Shown: positions 34,658 through 43,803 of the stretch, piece by piece
Layout of the letters: each line of letters opens with the position of its first letter
How positions within the stretch are numbered: the first letter of the stretch is position 1
From: an uncultured Clostridia bacterium
Lineage (GTDB): Bacteria; Bacillota; Clostridia; Oscillospirales; Acutalibacteraceae
Assembly: GCA_947581635.1 (NCBI GenBank)
Contig: CANPVE010000003.1
Location: 1 to 64,000, forward strand
Length of the DNA stretch: 64,000 nucleotides
Direction: 5' to 3'
The notes under the pieces: model-generated
What the model was told of the DNA's origin: nothing
The model's database searches: none
The model's input: only the letters and a program-made list of their open reading frames with translations
Translations under genes and position numbers: made by a program

Positions 34658-35941
34658 TTATATACCATACACCAGTGTCGAAAGTTCCTCGGCTTTTTGC
34701 TCTCCCAAAAGCTCGACACCCTTTTTTATTATTTCCCCGCGCGACATCGGATTCTCCGGATCACCTTTCGCGTAATCCACGCGCTTCTCGCAGTACGAGC
34801 CGTCCTTTTTGAAAATTGTCACCTTGGCAACGCGCCTTTGAGGACAGTCGGAGGAAAATTCCGCATTTTCCTCTACTCTAACCTTGCGGGCAAGCGACAG
34901 AATACGATCGTCTGTCACATTCTCGCGGCTGAATGCCCACACATCTGCTCTGCCCAGCACGAATGCGGCAGCCGCGCTGTACGGCATACTGAGCTTTGCC
35001 GAAGAAACTCCGGCTATATCGGTGTGATCGTGTCCCTTGACCGCCAGATTATAAGTTTCTATCACAATGCGCTCAACTTCACTCAACGAACACTGACTGC
35101 GCAGACTCAACACAGCCTCAATGGCTGAATGACAATGGCGGCAGGCAGCATAGGGCTTCACATAAATTCGTTCTATCTCAAAATAATCGCTGTCAGCCGT
35201 CATCTTCTCGGGGGTTCCTCCGTCACCGAATATTCTCAGGAAGCCGCGTTCACCGCCAAGTATATCATCCGGCCCCAGCCAATCCGCAAATCCCATGTAT
35301 GCCGCAGTCAAGCCGTCCATCGCCGCTCTGCCCAAATTATATGGCTTAAGCTCGGAGCTTTGCTCTTGAATTTCCAACATTCCCGCCGAGCTCACCGCAG
35401 CGCAGTCGAGCACCGCCCGCAGCCGATTGTCGTTCATTGCCAGCGCATAGCCCACGCCTATCGCAGAGCCTACGGTTCCGCAGGTGCCGGCGGTGTGGAA
35501 GCCCTTATTCTTGTGAGCGGGCTGAATGGACAGGGCCAAACGGCACGCCGCTTCGTATCCCATTATTATACCCACAAGCGCACTGCGCCTGCTTATATTG
35601 TTTTCGGAACGCGCCGCTTCAATTGCCGTTATTATTGACGCGCCCAAATGAATCATGGCGAAGCGATGTCCATCATCAAGCTCAAGGCTGTGGGCGTTGA
35701 AGCCGTTGACAAGACAGGCGGTCTTGCTGTCGGTTGTGACAGAAAGTCCCTGCAAAGGCGTATTTCCCTTGGGTATATGCTTCAGAAATCCGCTCCACCG
35801 CTCGCGGTTTGCAGCCGCTCCAGCTTGTGTAACCGCCAGATAATCAAAAAGGCAATCCTTTGCCTTTTCAATAATTTCATCGTTTATTTGAGTGGATTTT
35901 TTCCTGAGATAATCAAGAAAATTTAAAGAAAGACCCTGCAT
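34658..35941 (-). CDS. MmgE/PrpD family protein
   Basis: A 427-residue protein of the MmgE/PrpD family, which includes 2-methylcitrate dehydratase and cis-aconitate decarboxylase. VNGFNAHSLELDDGHR, HLGASIITAIEAARSE, HTAGTCGTVGSAIGVGYALA and VKPYAACRHCHSAIEAVLSL are typical active-site stretches. The family acts on tri- and dicarboxylic acids without an iron-sulfur cluster. Here it neighbours a hydroxyacid dehydrogenase and fumarase-like genes, so a substrate acid for the glycan decoration is likely, but not proven. The ATG at 35939-35941 has GGGGAG just upstream; an earlier in-frame ATG at 35962 lacks one. Confidence 0.87.
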   Translation of the reverse strand: MQGLSLNFLDYLRKKSTQINDEIIEKAKDCLFDYLAVTQAGAAANRERWSGFLKHIPKGNTPLQGLSVTTDSKTACLVNGFNAHSLELDDGHRFAMIHLGASIITAIEAARSENNISRRSALVGIIMGYEAACRLALSIQPAHKNKGFHTAGTCGTVGSAIGVGYALAMNDNRLRAVLDCAAVSSAGMLEIQEQSSELKPYNLGRAAMDGLTAAYMGFADWLGPDDILGGERGFLRIFGDGGTPEKMTADSDYFEIERIYVKPYAACRHCHSAIEAVLSLRSQCSLSEVERIVIETYNLAVKGHDHTDIAGVSSAKLSMPYSAAAAFVLGRADVWAFSRENVTDDRILSLARKVRVEENAEFSSDCPQRRVAKVTIFKKDGSYCEKRVDYAKGDPENPMSRGEIIKKGVELLGEQKAEELSTLVYGI

Positions 35942-35979
35942 TTTATCTCCCCAAAATCTCATCGTTTTTTATCGTGAAA

Positions 35980-36945
35980 TCATTTGAGATATTGCGCTAT
36001 CTCGTCAAGCCTGCCCTCGTCAAAAAGCCTGATATTTCTCATGGCGTCGCGAATCATATTCCTAAAGGAATCACGGGTCACTCCCCCGATGTGCGGCGTA
36101 AGAATCACATTGCTCAACCCGAGTACAGGATTATCCGCACTGAGCGGCTCCTCGGAGTGTACGTCAAGACCCGCAAATGAAAGCTTTCCGCTTTCCAGTG
36201 CCTCCGCCATCGCCGCGTTGTCAATCAGACCTCCGCGCGCGGTGTTGACAAGCACCGCGCCGTCCATCATCATATCTATAGCGCCGCGATCTATCATTCC
36301 GCGTGTGTGTTCCGTAAGCGGACAGTGCAGAGAAATTATTTCGGCCTCTCTCAGAAGCTGTTTAAATTCCCTGTAATGTGTTCCCAATTCGCGTTCCACG
36401 TCACCGCTCAGACGAAACGGGTCGTAATACAAAACGGTAACACTGAAACCACTCAGCAATTTAACTAAGGTTTGCGCAATGCTTCCCATGCCGATAAGCC
36501 CCACAGTGCGCCCCGCAAGTTCACGGGTCTTAACACCCTGCTCCTGCTTCTTCCAAACGCCGGCCGCCGTGTTTCTGTGAACCTCAGGCAGCCGCCTCAA
36601 ACACGCCAGAATCAACAAGAGCGTATGCTCAGCCACGCTTTCGGCGTTGACTCCCGCGTTGACATACAGCGGAATATTTCTCGCTTTCAGCTCGTTGAGG
36701 TCGAGCGAATCAAGTCCCACGCCTGTGCGCTGAATCATTTTGAGCCTTTCCGACCTGTCGAGCACCGCCTTGTTTATTTTTACCCTGCCGCTTGCCAAAA
36801 TGTAATCGGCCTGCGGCGCGGCGGCTTCAAGGCACTGTTGCGTGTTCTCATCAAGCATAGTAAGCTTGAATCCCTCTGGCACTTCCCCCATAACTATGTC
36901 GTATGGGGCCGAGGAATAATGATTTGTAAGCAAAATAGTTTTCAT
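35980..36945 (-). CDS. D-isomer-specific 2-hydroxyacid dehydrogenase
   Basis: A 321-residue NAD(P)-dependent dehydrogenase. The nucleotide loop is GRTVGLIGMGSIAQTLVKLL, followed by YYDPFR, the catalytic Arg in VNTARGGLIDNAAMAEAL, Glu in DVHSEEPL and His in LTPHIGGVTRDSF. The catalytic Arg-Glu-His set is complete. It would reduce a 2-keto acid to a D-2-hydroxy acid or the reverse. It is the first of the acid-metabolism genes after the flippase gene (22 bp gap), which suggests it supplies or consumes the hydroxy acid used in the pathway. The ribosome site (AAGAG) is weak. Confidence 0.92.
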   Translation of the reverse strand: MKTILLTNHYSSAPYDIVMGEVPEGFKLTMLDENTQQCLEAAAPQADYILASGRVKINKAVLDRSERLKMIQRTGVGLDSLDLNELKARNIPLYVNAGVNAESVAEHTLLLILACLRRLPEVHRNTAAGVWKKQEQGVKTRELAGRTVGLIGMGSIAQTLVKLLSGFSVTVLYYDPFRLSGDVERELGTHYREFKQLLREAEIISLHCPLTEHTRGMIDRGAIDMMMDGAVLVNTARGGLIDNAAMAEALESGKLSFAGLDVHSEEPLSADNPVLGLSNVILTPHIGGVTRDSFRNMIRDAMRNIRLFDEGRLDEIAQYLK

Positions 36946-36966
36946 AAATAACTCTTAAAACCGCAG

Positions 36967-38412
36967 TTACGCTCTTTTAAACTTCCTGAAAACAGGCTTT
37001 ATCATGTTTAGAATATAGTCGAAGGATTCCAGTTTAAATATTTTGGAGCCCGCGATATAAATTGCCGCTCCTATGATTATTTGCACAAGCAAAATCACAA
37101 AATTATTCACCGGAAGGAATTTGAACGGATACACGCACAAGCCCATAAACAGCGCCAAAAGTATACTGGGCAGCATATCCTTTATCTGAGACAGGTAGCC
37201 ATAGCCAAGCAGCTTTTTGTTTGGCCTCGTATTAATAAGCTGACTGCAAATGCTGCTCACTAACATACTGTACGCCATCGCCATGACCCCGAACCACATT
37301 GTGGAAACCAGCAGGACCATACCCACAGCCTTCTTTTGTATTTCCAGCTTGAGGAACAAATCGCTCCTGCCCATAGCCTTGACAGCGTTGAGATTGGCGG
37401 TGTGGAGCGGTCGAAACATATAGGTGACGCAGAATATTCTCAGGAAAGGCACACAAGGCAGCCATTTATCGGTGAGAACGAGCGAAACCAGCGGTTCGGC
37501 TGCAAAGGCAATCCCCATCATCATGGGCGCCATGGTGTATATGCTCACTTTTATGGAGCGGCGCGTCATGCTTTTTATGTGGCGCAGGTTGTCCTGCACA
37601 TTTGCCATAGAGGGCAGCAGCACACTGTCTATAGAAGTATTTATATTGTTTACTACCAGATTAGGAAATTGTTTGCCCTTGTTATAGAACGCAAGGTCGT
37701 TTGATGAGTACATCTTCCCTATGACGAGTTGACGAAGATCGTTGTAAACCGTATCCAGAAGGCTGGACACAAGAAGCTTCCAGCCGTATGAGAAAAGCCC
37801 TTTGAGGCGTTCAAACGAAAACAGCTTCTTTGGTCTCCACTTCACCGTTATCCACAAAATGCAGGTATCAATAAAGAGATTTATGACCTGCTGTGCCACC
37901 AGCGCCCATACGCCGAAGCCATTCATCGCCATGACTATCCCCGCCACCGCCGCGGCTATAGTTCCGCCCAGCGTCGAGAAGAAAAATCTCTTGAACAGCA
38001 TATTTCTGGAAACATATGCCTGCTGAACATTCTTTACGCCTGATATCAGCACTGTGAGGCTCAACACCCTTATCAGAGGCACCATTGACGCGTCCTCATA
38101 GAATGTGGCTATCAAAGGCGCCGCCGCAAATATCAGCAGATAGAGCACTGAGCAAAAAATTATATTGGTATAGAACACGGTAGAAAAGTCGACGTCATCC
38201 GCATTTTTTTTCTGAATCAGGGCATTTCCCAAACCGCTGTCAACAAATACCTGTAATATGGTTGTAAACACCGTAATGAGCGCGATTGTGCCGTATGCAG
38301 ACGGGTCAAGGATTCGGGCGAGCACAACCGACACAACAAACGCCACAAGCTGTGCGCCGCACCTCTCCGCAAAACGCCATATAAAATTTGAAACAAAGCC
38401 CTTGTTGCTCAT
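36967..38412 (-). CDS. Polysaccharide flippase (Wzx, MOP/PST family)
   Basis: A 481-residue protein with about 12-14 membrane segments. NFIWRFAERCGAQLVAFVVS, VLARILDPSAYGTIALITVF and the LIQKKNADDVDFSTVFYTN stretch are typical of WzxC-like polysaccharide transporters, which flip lipid-linked repeat units to the outside. A GGAGGCG ribosome site precedes the ATG. It follows the Wzy-like gene by 18 bp. With the three glycosyltransferases it defines a Wzx/Wzy-dependent surface glycan, distinct from the ABC-exported polymer encoded at 7.6-9.3 kb. Confidence 0.92.
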   Translation of the reverse strand: MSNKGFVSNFIWRFAERCGAQLVAFVVSVVLARILDPSAYGTIALITVFTTILQVFVDSGLGNALIQKKNADDVDFSTVFYTNIIFCSVLYLLIFAAAPLIATFYEDASMVPLIRVLSLTVLISGVKNVQQAYVSRNMLFKRFFFSTLGGTIAAAVAGIVMAMNGFGVWALVAQQVINLFIDTCILWITVKWRPKKLFSFERLKGLFSYGWKLLVSSLLDTVYNDLRQLVIGKMYSSNDLAFYNKGKQFPNLVVNNINTSIDSVLLPSMANVQDNLRHIKSMTRRSIKVSIYTMAPMMMGIAFAAEPLVSLVLTDKWLPCVPFLRIFCVTYMFRPLHTANLNAVKAMGRSDLFLKLEIQKKAVGMVLLVSTMWFGVMAMAYSMLVSSICSQLINTRPNKKLLGYGYLSQIKDMLPSILLALFMGLCVYPFKFLPVNNFVILLVQIIIGAAIYIAGSKIFKLESFDYILNMIKPVFRKFKRA

Positions 38413-38430
38413 GTATACGCCTCCATAAAA

Positions 38431-39693
38431 TCAGTCTCTCGTCAACTTGAGACGAACCGACCTCTTTTTGGTGTAGATATTGCCGATCTCCACCTGTCGT
38501 GCCATTTCGGGCAAGTAGTACAACGTAAAGAGCATAAGGTAAAAGCCAAAGCTCCAAAGCTCGCCAACTATTCCGGCAATCAGGAACAATCCCACCGTCA
38601 TGCCGAGAATTGCTCCCAAAGCACTGTTTTTCATCTTGAACTGCTGTCTGATGCAGAGATAAACAATTATAACAAGCAGAACGGCTCCCACTATGCCGCA
38701 CTTCATCAATATGTCGAGAAAAGCGTTGTGCGCGTGACTTGCCTGAAAGTTGCCCACAACAAGCTTGCTGTCTTCCAATTCTCTCAAACCGTCGCCAAAT
38801 ATCGGGGTAGCCCTGATAGACTTCATGGCAGCGTCCCATATAAGCGTCCTGTTTGTGAGGGTAGTGTCGCGGTTCAATACACTCTCGATGATATCCGAAA
38901 ATATGTTGATACGACGCATAAATACAACCACTATTTCCAATATCACATATGCCACAGATATGATTTTGAGATTTAAAAGTTCAAAATCTGAAATATTGAG
39001 ATACAGCAGGAGCGCCGCAAACACCGTAATAATTGCTACAGACGCGCTGCTGTCAACCATTATCAGAACGAGTATTCCCGTAAGCATGAGATATATAGTT
39101 CTAAAAGAATACTTCTTGCGCCTTATTCTGTCCAATATGGCTGAAAGTGTGATCGATGGTACAACTATGTTGCGCATAGCATTCTTCTGACCGAAAAGCC
39201 AGAAATCCCCCTGTGGCCTGAATCCCATTCTGTCATACATGAGTATAACTACGGCAAGATTCATCACCGCAGCGGCGGTAAACAAATATGTGAGAGCCTC
39301 AATAGACGCCTTTGTATCCCTTACAATGAAAATCTCAGTCACCATGTAGGCGCCCATCATAATGTATATTCTTTGCAGGGCAGTATCGTAGTCGCCGCCG
39401 TTTATCTTTGTGCTGAATATCTGAAGCACCGACAACAGGGCCACCAATCCGAACATTATAAATCGCTTCAAATATCGGTATTGCCCGAGCGCAGACAAAT
39501 GCTTGACATAATAGTAAAGCTCATAAATCAGCATGGCAAAGGCCACAACGCCCTGAAATTTTTTGAACAACACCATTACCATGCTTGCACCGGTAAAGCC
39601 AAGTCCGTCGGGTGAAAAAAAAGGCAGACAGCACATCAGCAGGAGCAGTATTCTGCGGTGTCTGTGTGAGCCGAGTGTAATAACAATTTTCAT
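38431..39693 (-). CDS. O-antigen polymerase/ligase-like membrane protein (Wzy/WaaL)
   Basis: A 420-residue protein with about 11-12 membrane segments. Near residue 300 it has the Wzy_C family motif ASHAHNAFLDILMKCGIVGA on an extracellular loop, where the His is thought to act on lipid-linked glycans. Such proteins polymerise repeat units or ligate glycans to acceptors. In this locus, with a flippase and glycosyltransferases, polymerase is the likely role, but sequence alone cannot separate Wzy from ligase. The C-terminus is basic. A weak AAGGA ribosome site precedes the ATG. The gene is between a GT2 gene and wzx. Confidence 0.85.
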   Translation of the reverse strand: MKIVITLGSHRHRRILLLLMCCLPFFSPDGLGFTGASMVMVLFKKFQGVVAFAMLIYELYYYVKHLSALGQYRYLKRFIMFGLVALLSVLQIFSTKINGGDYDTALQRIYIMMGAYMVTEIFIVRDTKASIEALTYLFTAAAVMNLAVVILMYDRMGFRPQGDFWLFGQKNAMRNIVVPSITLSAILDRIRRKKYSFRTIYLMLTGILVLIMVDSSASVAIITVFAALLLYLNISDFELLNLKIISVAYVILEIVVVFMRRINIFSDIIESVLNRDTTLTNRTLIWDAAMKSIRATPIFGDGLRELEDSKLVVGNFQASHAHNAFLDILMKCGIVGAVLLVIIVYLCIRQQFKMKNSALGAILGMTVGLFLIAGIVGELWSFGFYLMLFTLYYLPEMARQVEIGNIYTKKRSVRLKLTRD

Positions 39694-39711
39694 TTAACCC
39701 GCATCCTTATG

Positions 39712-40677
39712 TTATATATAAAATCGCCTAAATCTTCTGAGTATATGATATATAAACGGACAATATCTCAAAAGAAATACCTTTATTTTATCCTTTTTGG
39801 AAAACTTATCGTAATATTGTCTGTAAGGCTCATCTTTGAGGGCACTGTAATTTTTCTCTGCGATTAAAATTTCACACCGCGTTGCTCCTATCTTATCGGC
39901 AAACAGCTTATCATAACGGTGTTCGGAATATTCGTTGGCAGCTTCAAGCATCTCTATACGCTTCTTGCAGCTCGATATCTTCTTTTGACTGTCGTTGCCC
40001 ATTCGCCTTGTCCACGAACCTTCTGTTCCATATCTGTAGACCGACATGACACGGCCAAAATATTTTATTTTTCCGCCCAGTGCCAGATAAATGCTGAGCG
40101 AATAGTCCCCTACCCCTGTGTGCATACGCAGAAACTCGGGTCGATCTTTGGCGTATTCTATCCTGTAGACCAAAGAACTGGTATGATAACAATTCATACT
40201 GCCGGATATCACATCTTTCAAAACATAAACATTGTCCTCCGTGGGATAATTTACAAATTTCCTGCCGTTGGACATATTGATTATCTCGGTATTGTGTACG
40301 CAGGCGGAAAAATCGGGATTTGCTTCCAAAAAATCCACCTGAAGCTGAAGCTTGTCTTCATCGGTCCAGTAATCGTCGCCCTCGCAGCACGCTATATATT
40401 TTCCCCTCATCATAGGCAGCATGAATTTTGAAAGGACCGGCACGCGCTGTGAATATTGATTTTCAGTCTGATATATCGGTCTGATTATGTCGGGATACTT
40501 CCGCTCATACTCCCTTATGATATCCGCAGTGCGATCGGTAGAGGCGTCGTCGTGAATTATAACTTCATATTTAAAGTTTGTTTTTTGGCTGACAAACCCC
40601 TCAAGGCAATCACGTATATATTTCTCGTGATTGTAAGCTTTGCAATAAATGCTTACGATAATGTTGTCGTTTTCCAT
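39712..40677 (-). CDS. Family 2 glycosyltransferase
   Basis: A 321-residue GT-A fold glycosyltransferase. VSIYCKAYNHEKYIRDCLEG opens the nucleotide-sugar domain, followed by YEVIIHDDASTDRTADIIRE and the metal-binding region CCEGDDYWTDEDKLQLQ, an expanded DxD-like motif. The acceptor is not predictable. The ATG at 40675-40677 follows AGGTGGAAG and comes two bases after the stop of the upstream gene; a GTG at 40689 would overlap that gene and destroy the ribosome site. The C-terminus is basic and probably membrane-associated. Confidence 0.92.
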   Translation of the reverse strand: MENDNIIVSIYCKAYNHEKYIRDCLEGFVSQKTNFKYEVIIHDDASTDRTADIIREYERKYPDIIRPIYQTENQYSQRVPVLSKFMLPMMRGKYIACCEGDDYWTDEDKLQLQVDFLEANPDFSACVHNTEIINMSNGRKFVNYPTEDNVYVLKDVISGSMNCYHTSSLVYRIEYAKDRPEFLRMHTGVGDYSLSIYLALGGKIKYFGRVMSVYRYGTEGSWTRRMGNDSQKKISSCKKRIEMLEAANEYSEHRYDKLFADKIGATRCEILIAEKNYSALKDEPYRQYYDKFSKKDKIKVFLLRYCPFIYHILRRFRRFYI

Positions 40678-40679
40678 AA

Positions 40680-41651
40680 TTACTTCCACCTGTCTATATG
40701 CCTGTAGACCGCAGGCATGAGCGGTCTCACCGTGAAAAACATAAGCAAGGCCAGTTTGGTCTTGCGCCTAACTCTCCTGTCAAAGAGCACCTGCCTGCCC
40801 TTTTGCTTTATTAAACCCACGCAGTAATCGATCTGAGGTTTGAATTCATCGCGCGGCGACGCGTTCAAATAAATCCTCAAAGCGCCAACCACGCTGTAGG
40901 AGGCGGAGGCCCTTTGAAGCGCCGCGCTCTTATCGGACATATACTCCACAATTTGATCGCAAATGGTTAAAATGTCACAATCGCGCTTTGAAAATTTATT
41001 AGTGGTAATACTTCCTTCGCGGTGCATATAACCGTAAAGTCTCGCGTTGCCGTATGCAATTTTTTTAGCCTTTGCAAAAATCTTATACATTACGGCGCTG
41101 TCCTCAAACAACACTCCCAAAGGAAATTTAATATCATCAAAATACTCGCGTCTGTATATCTTGCCGCCCGCCGACACCAGAAACGAAGTTTGATAGAGCA
41201 TTTCACAAACGGCGTCCTCGGGAGAATATATGCGGCGTTCGGTCTCTGCGGCATATTCAATTTTCACATTCGGACGGCAATGCACGGCGTCACATATGCC
41301 TATGTCCGAGCCTGTATCCTTGATAAGGGTATAGAGATACTCCACCATGCCCGCGTCAACGACGTCGTCCGAATCGACAAACACAACGTACTCACCCGAC
41401 GCATATTCCAAACCCTTGTTGCGGGCGTCGGAAAGACCTCCGTTCGGCTTATGCACAACCCTTATTCGTGAATCGCGCAGGGCGAATTCATCGCACATAA
41501 ATCCGCTGGAATCCACGGAGCCGTCGTCCACAAGTATTATCTCTATATTACCGCAGGTCTGTGCCGTCACGCTGTCCACACAATCGGTCAAATATTTTTC
41601 TACATTATAGACCGGTATAATCACACTGATTAATTCATTATTATCATTCAT
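40680..41651 (-). CDS. Family 2 glycosyltransferase
   Basis: A 323-residue GT2 enzyme. ISVIIPVYNVEKYLTDCVDS, EIILVDDGSVDSSGFMCDE, HKPNGGLSDARNKGLEYASG and the metal motif VVFVDSDDVVDAGMVEYL are textbook for the family. It adds a sugar to the growing lipid-linked repeat on the cytoplasmic face; donor and linkage are unknown. It is the second gene of the operon after the DUF1972 glycosyltransferase, 28 bp downstream. The ribosome site is weak (GGAAT). Confidence 0.94.
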   Translation of the reverse strand: MNDNNELISVIIPVYNVEKYLTDCVDSVTAQTCGNIEIILVDDGSVDSSGFMCDEFALRDSRIRVVHKPNGGLSDARNKGLEYASGEYVVFVDSDDVVDAGMVEYLYTLIKDTGSDIGICDAVHCRPNVKIEYAAETERRIYSPEDAVCEMLYQTSFLVSAGGKIYRREYFDDIKFPLGVLFEDSAVMYKIFAKAKKIAYGNARLYGYMHREGSITTNKFSKRDCDILTICDQIVEYMSDKSAALQRASASYSVVGALRIYLNASPRDEFKPQIDYCVGLIKQKGRQVLFDRRVRRKTKLALLMFFTVRPLMPAVYRHIDRWK

Positions 41652-41679
41652 AAACTACAAATTCCAGTATAAGCGGACC

Positions 41680-42906
41680 CTAAATCCCGCTGTCAAGAAA
41701 TACGCTCTCATACCTGTCTGTGATATACTTCCAGCTATAGGCCTCTGATATTCGCGCCTTAGCCCTTCTGCCGAAATCCGCTTTTTCCGCGTCGCTCATG
41801 AGATCGGCCCTGTCAACAAGCGCGGCGAGGCTGTCATCTTCTCTGCTCCAATAGAGAGCCGCGTCCTCGCCCACCTCGCGGTTAAAGCCGACGTCAAGCA
41901 GTAAGTTCAAATCCGTGCTGCCGAGAGCTTCAAGCAGGCTGGGATTGGTTCCGCCCACTTCGTGCCCGTGCAGGTAGCCGCAGGCATTCTCGCGTATCTT
42001 CATCAACAGTTCGTGGTCATACACCGTACCCACAAATTTTATTCTGCCGTCCGAGCTGAATTTCAGCGTGCTCTCCAGCTTCTCCAAAAAGGCCGGGTTG
42101 GCGGTGGTAATTATCGCAAGGCGCTTTGCACTGTGGGATTTCATAAATTCTCTTATCATCGTTTCAAAATTGTTTTCCGGTACAAAACGCCCAACAATCA
42201 GGTAATAATCCTTCTTTGACAGTCCCTTTTCCGCGTACCAGTTAAGCAGCTTGGGATCATCGTCCGAAAGCCTGCTCCTTCGCGTCTCGGCGCCATAGGC
42301 AATAAACGTGGTCCTGGGCGAGTATTCGCCGTAATTCTCTTGAATATACTTTTGAATATTCACACTGTCGCATATCACAAGGTCGCAGTTTTTCACCATG
42401 AGCCGTTCCGAAATCTTCCAATATTTGCGAACGGGAGCGGACCACTTGGCGCGCTTCCACTCATGACCGTCGGGATTTACAAATACGCGTCCGCCATACG
42501 CCATTATTCTTTTGTGATAATATTTAGCAAACGGACCTATTCGACAGGCCATTATATAAACTATCGGGTGCTGTAGATTGTGAGCCTCAATATACTCACA
42601 ACATTCCTTCAGCGCGGCAATGTCATAATAAATCGCCTGAGCAGATCCGATGTTTGGCAGCTTTATTTTGAAACAGCGGGCATTATGATAAACAAACTCG
42701 CTTTCCGATATCACGGTAACATTGTCAAGCACGTTCTCGTCCATACGACCCTCGCCATTTGCCTTGCAGGCCACATGATACTGGATATTCGGGTTATCCT
42801 TGTGGTAATCAATCAGCTTATCAACAAATGTCTCGTACCCGCCGTAGGCTCCGATATTCTTTGCGCCTACCAGGAAAACGTGCTGTACGTCGCTTTTCTG
42901 CCGCAT
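41680..42906 (-). CDS. DUF1972 glycosyltransferase (Cps2T rhamnosyltransferase-like)
   Basis: A 408-residue GT-B glycosyltransferase. The N-terminal DUF1972 domain has VFLVGAKNIGAYGGYETFVD, and the C-terminal donor domain has YYLIVGRFVPENNFETMI, LHGHEVGGTNPSLLEALG with the Glu that contacts the nucleotide sugar. DUF1972 enzymes include Cps2T, which adds beta-1,4-rhamnose in pneumococcal capsule. A rhamnosyl role would draw on the same dTDP-4-keto-6-deoxyglucose pool as the VioA-like aminotransferase. It is the first gene of the operon. An AAGGAGAG ribosome site precedes the ATG. Donor specificity is inferred. Confidence 0.88.
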   Translation of the reverse strand: MRQKSDVQHVFLVGAKNIGAYGGYETFVDKLIDYHKDNPNIQYHVACKANGEGRMDENVLDNVTVISESEFVYHNARCFKIKLPNIGSAQAIYYDIAALKECCEYIEAHNLQHPIVYIMACRIGPFAKYYHKRIMAYGGRVFVNPDGHEWKRAKWSAPVRKYWKISERLMVKNCDLVICDSVNIQKYIQENYGEYSPRTTFIAYGAETRRSRLSDDDPKLLNWYAEKGLSKKDYYLIVGRFVPENNFETMIREFMKSHSAKRLAIITTANPAFLEKLESTLKFSSDGRIKFVGTVYDHELLMKIRENACGYLHGHEVGGTNPSLLEALGSTDLNLLLDVGFNREVGEDAALYWSREDDSLAALVDRADLMSDAEKADFGRRAKARISEAYSWKYITDRYESVFLDSGI

Positions 42907-43803
42907 ATATAAAAACTCTCCTTAAGCAATCAGTTAAACTTAAAGACTTACAAAATGTGTCAATCTTAATCCTTGTCACTCGGATTAAGCGGGATGCTGT
43001 CAGACATTGTGTAACCGTTCGCCGGTGCGTTTCAGTTGACAATAACGCTCCTGTTAATAATTTACATCTATCCTTATTGCTTCACCGTGACCCTATCAAA
43101 TATTGAACAAAGTCACGGTGATTTTTGCCCTCTTTTTAATTTTTAAAACTTATTATATCCTTGCACAGGATATAAAAACACTTGTTGTTCCACAAGTCAA
43201 CACGGCCTTGAGATACTGACCAACTTCTGTGGGATAACTTCAGCTTTTTGAAGTAATCCTACGCGTTGTTGTCATGTAAATACAGACCTGTCACAAGGTA
43301 ATCGCCATACCAATCATTTTGGTTTTCACAGAATTCCACGGCGCCAAACGCCAACTAAATACTAACACAAACAAAATTAAAAATCAACAATATGCCTATC
43401 CATTTTCACACGGCAAATAAAATTCTACAAAAATAACAATTACGATATCGGACCCTCATGTGCCCTGTCAAAAGTACACAATCAGACGTGTATAAAGTCT
43501 CACGTTATGTATAAGCCGCAATCGTAGGTTTACCAATATTTTATTCATTATTCACAGTTATTTGGTGTCATTGGAAGCGATTGACAGTATTTAAAAATAT
43601 TTTTCCATGCAAAATATCTTTGATAATTTAATAAAAATCAAAACTTTTTTCTCTTTCCGCTCGTATAAGCTGATAGAATAATTTATAATGCAGATTGATC
43701 TACACTTGAGTACAGCCGATCTTCGGCGCACTACAACTACTCGCCGCAAACGAAAAATCAAACATTATGAATTATCTGCTCATAACAGAAAGGTGGTGAC
43801 GCT
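42907..43803. other. 0.9-kb structured non-coding region upstream of the glycan operon
   Basis: No credible gene. It contains several hairpins: CTTAATCC/GGATTAAG (42965-42989), TCACCGTGAC/GTCACGGTGA with a T-run (43082-43126), TTATATCCT/AGGATATAA (about 43152-43174), ACTTGT/ACAAGT (43180-43197), and GGATaACTTC/GAAGTaATCC (about 43232-43259). On the minus strand the 43180-43197 hairpin is followed by TTTTT. Two minus-strand TTGACA boxes (near 42955 and 43465) have weak -10 partners. A plus-strand TATAAT at 43685-43690 lacks a good -35 and may serve the sigma factor gene. It may be a long regulatory leader of the glycan operon. Confidence 0.5.
43082..43126 (+). terminator. Intrinsic-terminator-like hairpin, orphan
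   Basis: A perfect 10-bp stem TCACCGTGAC/GTCACGGTGA, 20-nt loop, followed by TTTTTGCCCTCTTTTT on the plus strand. No plus-strand gene ends here, so either it stops a small or antisense RNA or it acts as a leader hairpin on the minus strand. Confidence 0.6.

Noticed and set aside
43136..43354. Minus-strand frame of about 71 codons interrupted by one TAG
   Set aside because: Translation looks partly protein-like, but there is no ribosome site, no recognised family, and one stop in about 70 codons is not rare by chance. It overlaps several hairpins. A homology search of both halves would decide.
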